Shown here one piece after another: positions 1-4,876 of a stretch of DNA of 6,879 bases. The position numbers and the translations under genes were made by a program. The DNA is from an uncultured Neisseria sp. (lineage in GTDB: Bacteria > Pseudomonadota > Gammaproteobacteria > Burkholderiales > Neisseriaceae). Each line of letters starts with the position of its first letter. Positions within the stretch are counted from its first letter, which is position 1. Where the stretch lies: positions 1-6,879 of the forward strand of contig CALFOA010000356.1 in assembly GCA_937919795.1 (NCBI GenBank). The letters run 5' to 3'. The notes below the pieces were generated by a model, which ran no database searches, was not told the origin of the DNA, and saw only the letters and a list, made by a program, of their open reading frames with translations.

Positions 1-39
1 GTTGGATATTAGGAAAATTATCTGAAAGATTAGCATTTT

Positions 40-66
40 GTTGGGTTACGCTGGCGCTAACCCAAC
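40..66. repeat. Palindromic repeat downstream of the NYN gene
   Basis: A 9-bp perfect inverted repeat, GTTGGGTTA (40-48) and TAACCCAAC (58-66), flanks a 9-nt GC-rich loop and is followed by CTACA. It starts 9 nt past the stop codon of the NYN gene, so it could fold at the 3' end of that transcript, but no T tract follows it on the minus strand. The GTAGGTTGGGTTA...TAACCCAAC layout resembles a palindromic repeat I recall as scattered in many proteobacterial genomes. That family assignment is from memory. The remainder of 1-75 shows no gene. Confidence 0.55.
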
Positions 67-75
67 CTACACTTG

Positions 76-906
76 CTATATCTTAAGTTTGACGTACATA
101 TGCTCTTGAGTCGCATCTGCATTGGAACGCATTTCATAACCAAATACATCAGGGTATTTTTTAACCAAATCAGTAAACTTTTTGCATCCATAGGTACGCG
201 GATCAAAATCTACTTGCAACCGCTTCCACGTAGCACCAAAAGCAGTCATCGCTACCCACTCACTATCAAATTGCTCAAAAATTTTTCTGATGGTTTCCAT
301 AGGTAATTCAATGGATTGTGCTAGATTGTTTTCAGTAGAAACATTTGGAACCTCTTCCTTGTCTTTCGTTGTTTTCTTATGGCTACTTAAAACATCTAGC
401 TGAACAACATTAGCTTGCTTGCTATCAGCTACTTTCAACTCGGGCAACAAGTTCTCTACATAGATAAATTGGCTACACGCATTACGAAAAGCTTCCGGCG
501 TTTGTTCCTTGCCAAAACCGTAAACTGTTACCCCTTGCTCTTTTAAACGAATGGCCAATGCTGTGAAATCGCTATCACTTGATACAATACAAAAACCATC
601 AAAGCGGTTAGTATAAAGCAAGTCCATCGCATCAATAATCATAAAACCATCAGTGGCATTTTTACCTTTAGTGTAAGCAAATTGCTGCATAGGTTTGATT
701 GCATATTCGTTAATAACAGCTTTCCATTTCCCACTGTCACCAACAAAATTTCCATATATCCGCTTAACAGTTGCCTCGCCAAATTTGGTTGTTTCTTCCA
801 AAATAGCTTTAATAGTTTGTGCAGACGCATTATCTGCATCAATCAAAACAGCAAGACGTGCGGATTTTTCTTCTACAACATTAAAACTGGTTTTAATTTT
901 AGACAT
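76..906 (-). CDS. NYN-domain putative ribonuclease with C-terminal OST-HTH/LOTUS domain (LabA/DUF88-like)
   Basis: A 276-aa predicted cytoplasmic protein with no signal peptide or membrane segment. Residues about 17-152 form a NYN (PIN-like) domain. It shows an N-terminal strand ending in IDADN (D23, D25, N26), a central ATDGFMIIDAMD (D86, D92) and the SSDSDF motif (D111, D113) followed by LKEQGVTVYGFG. These acidic positions are the expected metal-binding set of NYN nucleases. A polar, low-complexity linker (about 155-195) leads to an OST-HTH/LOTUS domain (about 198-276) containing FDPRTYGCKKFTDLVKKYP, typical of this RNA-binding winged helix. Family knowledge suggests RNA cleavage or processing; the substrate is unknown. 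The ATG at 906 has only a weak AAAGGG ribosome site 8 nt upstream. The gene is visibly more AT-rich than the mod and frd genes. It is separated from modC by a strong terminator, so it is probably its own transcription unit. The family call is firm; the function is inferred. Confidence 0.88.
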   Translation of the reverse strand: MSKIKTSFNVVEEKSARLAVLIDADNASAQTIKAILEETTKFGEATVKRIYGNFVGDSGKWKAVINEYAIKPMQQFAYTKGKNATDGFMIIDAMDLLYTNRFDGFCIVSSDSDFTALAIRLKEQGVTVYGFGKEQTPEAFRNACSQFIYVENLLPELKVADSKQANVVQLDVLSSHKKTTKDKEEVPNVSTENNLAQSIELPMETIRKIFEQFDSEWVAMTAFGATWKRLQVDFDPRTYGCKKFTDLVKKYPDVFGYEMRSNADATQEHMYVKLKI

Positions 907-942
907 TTCGTTATCCCTTTAGTTATTTTTATTACCGGCCTG

Positions 943-975
943 ACTATACCATATATTCCCATCGTTTTCATCCAA
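943..975 (-). promoter_or_regulatory. Possible sigma-70 promoter of the NYN gene
   Basis: Reading the minus strand, TTGGAT (975-970) is followed after 16 nt by TATGGT (953-948). An overlapping TATAGT (948-943) is an alternative -10 with worse spacing. The elements lie between the modC terminator and the ATG at 906, where an independent promoter is needed. Both matches are imperfect. Confidence 0.35.
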
Positions 976-976
976 C

Positions 977-1016
977 AAAAATGCCTGTCTGAAAACCTTT
1001 CAGACAGGCATTTTTT
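977..1016 (-). terminator. DUS-pair hairpin terminator after modC
   Basis: Two inverted copies of TGCCTGTCTGAA (982-993 and, reversed, 999-1010) sit in an 18-bp perfect stem (977-994 with 998-1015) closed by a 3-nt loop. It begins 13 nt past the modC stop. On the minus strand it is followed by ATTTTTGTT and on the plus strand by ATTTTTTGTTTT, so it could terminate in both directions. Pairing of uptake sequences into intrinsic terminators is known in Neisseriaceae. The 12-mer fits the TG-wad dialect as I recall it. Confidence 0.9.
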
Positions 1017-1028
1017 GTTTTCAAATCT

Positions 1029-1721
1029 TCACCTTATCTCAACCCTATCATACTGCAAAATCCCGTCTTCCATACGAATCACTTCATCGGCCAGCGCCTG
1101 GGTATCGGCCAGATCGTGGCTGATCATCAGCATCGGAATCTTCAACTCTTGCTGCACATCGGCCACTAATTCGCGCATTTGGTGGCGCAAATCGGGGTCT
1201 AAGGCGGAGAACGGTTCGTCCAGCAGCAACCAGCGCGGCTGCGGAATGCAGGAACGGGCGAGTGCGGTGCGTTGGCGTTGGCCGCCGGAAATCTGGTGCG
1301 GATAGTGGTCGGCGATTTCGCTAAGCTGCATCCGTTCCAGCCAAAACGAAACGGCTTCGGGCAAGCGGCGGTGTTTGGGGTTGCGCCAGCCGGTATCGAG
1401 GCCGAAGGCGATGTTTTGCGCGACGGTAAGGTGCGGGAACAATGCGTAATCCTGAAACACCAGCCCGACTTGGCGTTGTTGCGGCGGCAGCCAGAAAAAG
1501 CGGCTCAAATCGCCGTAGCAGCGGCCGGCGATATTCACATGGCCGCTTTGCGGGCGTTGCAGGCCGGCGAGCAGTTGCAGCATCAGGCTTTTGCCGGCGC
1601 CGGATGGGCCGACCACTGCCAACCGCGCGGCATCGCTTCGGCAGCTGATGTTCAGCGTAAAACGGTTGGCACCGGCGCTGAAGCGGGCGTTAAAGGCAAA
1701 ATCAAATACGGTGTCGCTCAT
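1029..1721 (-). CDS. modC: Molybdate ABC transporter ATP-binding protein ModC, short form without MOP domain
   Basis: A 230-aa ATPase that powers molybdate import through ModB at the cytoplasmic face. Walker A GPSGAGKS is at residues 38-45, the Q-loop glutamine at 90 (VFQDYALFPHL), the ABC signature SGGQRQR at 145-151, Walker B WLLLDEP at 164-170, the D-loop SALD at 172-175 and the switch histidine at 202 (ISHD). Everything needed for ATP hydrolysis is present. The protein ends about 28 residues after the switch histidine. It therefore lacks the C-terminal MOP/TOBE (molbindin) domain of the roughly 350-aa E. coli ModC. The stop is a normal TGA followed by a terminator, which argues against a recent truncation. 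I chose the ATG at 1721 over an in-frame ATG at 1775. It has an AAAGGGGG ribosome site and overlaps the modB stop by 4 nt (ATGA), implying coupled translation. Assignment as molybdate-specific rests largely on the neighbouring modA and modB. Confidence 0.93.
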   Translation of the reverse strand: MSDTVFDFAFNARFSAGANRFTLNISCRSDAARLAVVGPSGAGKSLMLQLLAGLQRPQSGHVNIAGRCYGDLSRFFWLPPQQRQVGLVFQDYALFPHLTVAQNIAFGLDTGWRNPKHRRLPEAVSFWLERMQLSEIADHYPHQISGGQRQRTALARSCIPQPRWLLLDEPFSALDPDLRHQMRELVADVQQELKIPMLMISHDLADTQALADEVIRMEDGILQYDRVEIR

Positions 1722-2389
1722 CTTACCCCCTTTGGTTTCGCCAATCGGTTGGCGCCCCACAACACCGCCACGCAAACGGCGGAAATCAGCAGCACCAACT
1801 CCGCCGCCAAGGCATCGTTACCCGCCTGCACCGCTTCGTATACAGCAATCGACAGGGTTTGTGTTTGGCCGGGTATGCTGCCAGCAATCATCAGCGTGGC
1901 GCCAAATTCACCGAGCGCGCGGGCAAACCCCAACAGCAACCCGGCCAGAATCCCGCGCCAAGCCAGTGGCAGGGTGACCCGCAGGAAAACGGCGGTTTCC
2001 GATAAACCCAATACCCGCGCGGCTTGTTCCAACTGCGGGTTCACTTCTTCAAACGCCGCCCGCGCCGGTTTGCACACCAGCGGGAAAGTCACCGCCATCG
2101 CCGCCAACACCGCGCCCTGCCAAGTAAAAATCAGGCTAAAGCCGAAGGTTTCCTGCAACCACGCGCCGATGCTGCCGTTGCGGCCAAACACCACCAGCAG
2201 GTAATAGCCCAATACGGTGGGCGGCAACACCATCGGCAGCGTCAGCACGGTATCGAGCAGGTCGCGGCCGGGAAAACGACGGCGCGCCAGCAGCAGGCCG
2301 ACGGCCACACCGAGTATCAGGTTGAGTGCGGTGGCCCAAAAAGCCACTTTCAGCGACAGACTCAAGGCCGGCCAAGCTTCGGTAAACAT
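1718..2389 (-). CDS. modB: Molybdate ABC transporter permease ModB
   Basis: A 223-aa inner-membrane permease, close to the 229 aa of E. coli ModB. It has about five or six hydrophobic segments, roughly at residues 9-34, 48-68, 90-106, 146-170 and 188-212. The cytoplasmic EAA loop that docks on the ATPase is recognisable as QLEQAARVLGLSE (E121 to G128). It is followed by the conserved RALGEFGAT (157-165) that marks ModB and related oxyanion permeases. It would form the translocation channel with ModC and accept molybdate from ModA. The ATG at 2389 fits alignment with E. coli ModB, but the bases just upstream (CCCCATCACT) contain no Shine-Dalgarno sequence. Translation may therefore be weak or start by another route. 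The gene is separated from modA by 138 nt containing a large palindrome, and I find no convincing promoter of its own. Confidence 0.94.
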   Translation of the reverse strand: MFTEAWPALSLSLKVAFWATALNLILGVAVGLLLARRRFPGRDLLDTVLTLPMVLPPTVLGYYLLVVFGRNGSIGAWLQETFGFSLIFTWQGAVLAAMAVTFPLVCKPARAAFEEVNPQLEQAARVLGLSETAVFLRVTLPLAWRGILAGLLLGFARALGEFGATLMIAGSIPGQTQTLSIAVYEAVQAGNDALAAELVLLISAVCVAVLWGANRLAKPKGVR

Positions 2390-2451
2390 AGTGATGGGGT
2401 TATGTGTGTAGCGATGATTGAAAGAAAAGCTTACAGGGTTTATTGTAAAGT

Positions 2452-2511
2452 ATGCCTGTCTGAAAAATAAGCCTCGCGAAAACCCACTACGCTTATTTTT
2501 CAGACAGGCAT
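2452..2511 (-). terminator. 21-bp DUS palindrome between modA and modB (possible partial terminator)
   Basis: The arms 2452-2472 and 2491-2511 are perfect 21-bp inverted repeats around an 18-nt loop. Each contains a full TGCCTGTCTGAA uptake sequence (2453-2464; reversed, 2499-2510) extended inward by AAATAAGC. It begins 16 nt past the modA stop. The minus-strand sequence after the stem (ACTTTACAATAAACC) is only moderately T-rich, and the plus-strand side (TCTTTTATAG) is similar. Termination of modA transcripts may thus be partial, leaving some read-through into modBC. The structure is certain; its termination efficiency is inferred. Confidence 0.75.
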
Positions 2512-2527
2512 TCTTTTATAGCTATTT

Positions 2528-3268
2528 TCACGGACGGCTAAAACCGTACTTATCCAACACCTTACGCCCGGCAGGCGACAGCACGAAATCGACAAAGCGT
2601 CGCGCTTCGGCCTTATCGCGGCTGTTGGCGGCCACGGCTATCGGATAAGACACCGGCGTATCCGGCGGCACGGTGGCGCTGATGCTCACTTTATTCGCCA
2701 TCAGCGCGGCATCGGTGCGATACACAAAACCGGCATCCACTTCGCCGCGCGCCACATAATCGAGCGACTGGCGCACGCTTTGGGTGGTAATCAGCTTGGG
2801 CTTGAGCGCATCAAACAGCCCGGCTTTGCTCAAGGCCGCTTTGGCGTAGCGGCCGGCGGGGACGCTATCCGGGTTGCTCAAGGCAATGCGCTTTACGCCG
2901 CTTTGCTTTAAATTGGCCGGGCTTTGCAGCCGCAGCTTGCTGTTTTTCGGCACCACCAACACCAAATCGTTGCGCACAAATGTCTTGCGCGTTGCGCCGT
3001 CGATGCTCTTGTTTTCGGCCGCCTTATCCATCGACACCTGATCGGCGGTGGCCAGCACATCCACCGGCGCGCCCTGCCGCAACTGCTGCACCAAGGCGCC
3101 CGAGCCTGCGGTATTCAGGCGTACCGTTACGCCCGGGTGTTGGCGTTGATATTGTGCAGAAATTTCCTGAAACGCGTCTTTCAGGCTGGCGGCGGCGGAG
3201 ACGGTTAACTCTTTAGCGGAAACCGGCAATGCGGCCAAACTGAGCAAAACGGCAGCAAGCAAACGCAT
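2528..3268 (-). CDS. modA: Periplasmic molybdate-binding protein ModA
   Basis: A 246-aa periplasmic receptor that captures molybdate (and probably tungstate) and delivers it to ModBC. A Sec signal peptide is clear: MRLLAAVLLSLAALPVSA, with likely cleavage after residue 18. The mature protein begins KELTVSAAASLKDAF. By eye alignment to E. coli ModA, the five oxyanion ligand positions are all recognisable: S28 (AAASL), S56 (AGSGAL), A138 (SVPAGRYA), V165 (QSVRQ) and Y183 (FVYRTDA). The C-terminus DKYGFSRP matches the family's RYGF ending. An upstream in-frame ATG at 3313 would add 15 residues. I prefer 3268, because the ribosome site AAGGAG lies just before it and the signal peptide then starts immediately. 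It is the first gene of the mod locus, 112 nt after frdD, with a possible promoter in that gap. No recognisable ModE operator was seen. Confidence 0.95.
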   Translation of the reverse strand: MRLLAAVLLSLAALPVSAKELTVSAAASLKDAFQEISAQYQRQHPGVTVRLNTAGSGALVQQLRQGAPVDVLATADQVSMDKAAENKSIDGATRKTFVRNDLVLVVPKNSKLRLQSPANLKQSGVKRIALSNPDSVPAGRYAKAALSKAGLFDALKPKLITTQSVRQSLDYVARGEVDAGFVYRTDAALMANKVSISATVPPDTPVSYPIAVAANSRDKAEARRFVDFVLSPAGRKVLDKYGFSRP

Positions 3269-3308
3269 AAACACTCCTTCTTCAGGCGGTAATGACTCAA
3301 ATTTTATC

Positions 3309-3338
3309 ATCATAGTGAATCAAGCGATCCAACCGCAA
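3309..3338 (-). promoter_or_regulatory. Possible sigma-70 promoter of modA
   Basis: On the minus strand TTGCGG (3338-3333) and TATGAT (3314-3309) are 18 nt apart, 40 nt upstream of the modA ATG. An overlapping pair, TTGGAT with GATAAA, is an alternative. It lies in the 112-nt frdD-modA gap, which shows no convincing intrinsic terminator, so read-through from frd is also possible. Confidence 0.4.
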
Positions 3339-3380
3339 ACAGAAAAAGGCTTAATGCTTTCGACTGATTGACTGTGCGTT

Positions 3381-3731
3381 CTAAAACCAGCCTATCAGCA
3401 AAACAAACAGAAATACCACTATCGCAAAGCCGTAAAATCCCCAGCGGGTGCGGTTGCCGACATGAACGTGCATATCGTGCAGGATATAGTAAAAGCGGTG
3501 CACGCCGTGCCAAAGGATGCTGAAAATCAGCGCGGCCAAAATCAGATACACCAGTTTATTGGCGGCCAAGGCGTGCAGGCTCTCGTAGAAATCGGCGGGG
3601 CTGCCCAAAATGCCGAACGGCAGCAACACGCACAACACCAGCAATAGCGGTGCCAGCAGCAGCGCGGCCACGGTGCCGCCCGCAGAGAAAATGCCCCAAT
3701 ATACGGGTTTCATGTGTTTATTACTCATCAT
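3381..3731 (-). CDS. frdD: Fumarate reductase membrane anchor subunit FrdD
   Basis: A 116-aa hydrophobic protein, near the 119 aa of E. coli FrdD. It has three membrane helices at about residues 18-42, 58-80 and 95-115. With FrdC it anchors the catalytic FrdAB dimer and forms the menaquinol site. Family-like features are KPVYWGIFSAGG near the N-terminus, GVHRF (H78, R79) at the end of helix 2, and HDMHVHV before helix 3. By eye alignment, the E. coli positions F57, Q59 and S60 are here L55, A57 and N58, so the quinone-facing region is diverged. Two adjacent ATG codons are possible starts (3731 and 3728). The second is better spaced from the AGGAG ribosome site that overlaps the frdC stop. It lies 6 nt after frdC and is the last gene of the frd operon. 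Similarity is weaker than for FrdA or FrdB, but position and topology make the call firm. Confidence 0.92.
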   Translation of the reverse strand: MMSNKHMKPVYWGIFSAGGTVAALLLAPLLLVLCVLLPFGILGSPADFYESLHALAANKLVYLILAALIFSILWHGVHRFYYILHDMHVHVGNRTRWGFYGFAIVVFLFVLLIGWF

Positions 3732-3737
3732 TTTCTC

Positions 3738-4130
3738 CTAGGCAAAAATCAACACCGTCAATACCAACAACACAAATACCGCCGCAAACGCCCCCCACGC
3801 CGCGCGAATCAGTTTTTGCGCGGGCACGAAGGTTTCGCCTTTTTGAATCGGCATGGCTTTGGGAATGGCTTCAAACCAGGTTTTGCTGTTGAAGCAGGCA
3901 GCGGCAATCGCAATCAGGTTGAATACCACCACCAGCGGATGGGTTTGCGCACCCGCCCAAGCCGCCCAAGCTTCGGCGCTGCCCGCCAAAGCAGCCAGAC
4001 CCCAAAACAGGTTCAATGCCGCCAGCGCCACCGGCACGCTGGTCAGCTCGCGCAGCATATAAAGCTTGAAGAAGCGGTTTTGCAGATACCAATTGGCCGA
4101 TTGCTTGGCCACATAAGGTTTACGGCTCAT
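3738..4130 (-). CDS. frdC: Fumarate reductase membrane anchor subunit FrdC
   Basis: A 130-aa protein, against 131 aa in E. coli FrdC, with three membrane helices at about residues 30-50, 66-80 and 108-128. It helps form the quinol-oxidising site and anchors FrdAB. Recognisable motifs are RKPYV at the N-terminus, YMLRELTSVP (E28, equivalent to the E. coli quinol-site glutamate E29) and SKTWFEAIPK (W85, equivalent to W86). The histidine equivalent to E. coli H82 is replaced by asparagine N81, codon AAC at 3890-3888. An open frame extends upstream to 4262, but the added residues only read frdB in another frame. The ATG at 4130 has a strong GAGGAGGAG ribosome site and overlaps the frdB stop by 4 nt (ATGA), which implies translational coupling. 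Confidence 0.94.
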   Translation of the reverse strand: MSRKPYVAKQSANWYLQNRFFKLYMLRELTSVPVALAALNLFWGLAALAGSAEAWAAWAGAQTHPLVVVFNLIAIAAACFNSKTWFEAIPKAMPIQKGETFVPAQKLIRAAWGAFAAVFVLLVLTVLIFA

Positions 4131-4876
4131 TTCGACTCCTCCTCTTTTTGCAGTTGCGAGATTGCCCAGAACGGCACGGCAGCGGCTTTCACCTGCTGGA
4201 TGGCACCGGCCGGATCCACGTGTTTCGGGCACACTTCCGAGCAATAGCCGACGAAGGTGCACGGCCAGATGCCGTTTTCATCATTCATCACTTTGAAGCG
4301 TTGCGCCTTGCCGCTGTCGCGGTTATCGAGGTTGTAGCGGTGCGCCAGCGCGGTGGCGGCCGGCCCCAGAAAATCGGCATTGATGCCGACCTGTGGGCAG
4401 GCCTGATAACACAGCATACAGTTGATGCACATAGTGTATTGCTTGAATTTAGCCAACTGCGCCGGGGTTTGCTTATGCTCTTTTTCAGACAGGGGTCGCG
4501 CTTTTTTGCTGATGATATAGGGCTTCACCGATTCGAGTTTTTGGATAAACGGATCGGCATCGACAATCAGGTCTTTTTCAATCGGAAACTGATCCAACGC
4601 GCCCACGGTAATCTTGCCCTTGGCGGCATAATCGCGCACAAAGGTCGAACAGGCCAGTTTAGGCTCGCCGTTCACCACCATGCCGCAAGAGCCGCACACT
4701 TCCATGCGGCACGACCAGCGGTAGGCCAGCTCCGGCTCGAAATCGTCTTTAATCAACGCCAGCGCATCAAGTATCGACATATCCTGCGTCCACTCAATCT
4801 GAAACGCCTGCGGCCACGGTTTTGCATCCACGCCGGGGCGGTAGCGCATCACTTCCAAGGTAATCGTTTGGCTCAT
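4127..4876 (-). CDS. frdB: Fumarate reductase iron-sulfur subunit FrdB
   Basis: A 249-aa electron-transfer subunit that relays electrons from the membrane quinol site to FAD in FrdA. The N-terminal plant-type ferredoxin domain binds [2Fe-2S] through C56, C61, C64 and C76 (RWSCRMEVCGSCG and LAC). The C-terminal domain has CINCMLCYQACP and CTFVGYCSEVCPKHVDP. By family pattern C150, C153, C156 and C216 ligate [4Fe-4S], and C160, C206 and C212 ligate [3Fe-4S]. All eleven cysteines are present. The C-terminal LAHRYN...SRD-like stretch and QTPAQ linker closely follow E. coli FrdB. The start at 4876 overlaps the frdA stop by 4 nt (ATGA). The linker around residues 129-133 carries the 10-base uptake-sequence core in its DNA (4484-4493). 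The A-B-C-D gene order supports fumarate reductase rather than succinate dehydrogenase. Confidence 0.97.
   Translation of the reverse strand: MSQTITLEVMRYRPGVDAKPWPQAFQIEWTQDMSILDALALIKDDFEPELAYRWSCRMEVCGSCGMVVNGEPKLACSTFVRDYAAKGKITVGALDQFPIEKDLIVDADPFIQKLESVKPYIISKKARPLSEKEHKQTPAQLAKFKQYTMCINCMLCYQACPQVGINADFLGPAATALAHRYNLDNRDSGKAQRFKVMNDENGIWPCTFVGYCSEVCPKHVDPAGAIQQVKAAAVPFWAISQLQKEEESK
4484..4493 (-). repeat. Partial DNA uptake sequence inside frdB
   Basis: The minus strand reads CCTGTCTGAA, identical to the last ten bases of the 12-mer found in the two terminator hairpins. The two leading bases are CC instead of TG. It is a single, unpaired copy in the poorly conserved linker between the two FrdB domains (coding LSEK), where sequence constraint is low. 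Confidence 0.6.

Noticed and set aside
1272..2204. Long plus-strand open frame of 310 codons
   Set aside because: It lies opposite modB and modC, whose motifs are unmistakable. Its translation is rich in Ala, Arg and Gln with no recognisable domain, as expected of an antisense frame in GC-rich DNA.
2528..3313. Longer ModA beginning at 3313
   Set aside because: The extra 15 residues precede the signal peptide and include the ribosome-site region; 3313 also overlaps the candidate -10 box.
3738..4262. Extended 174-codon version of FrdC
   Set aside because: The extra 44 residues only read frdB in another frame. The inner ATG at 4130 has a strong ribosome site and gives the family length.
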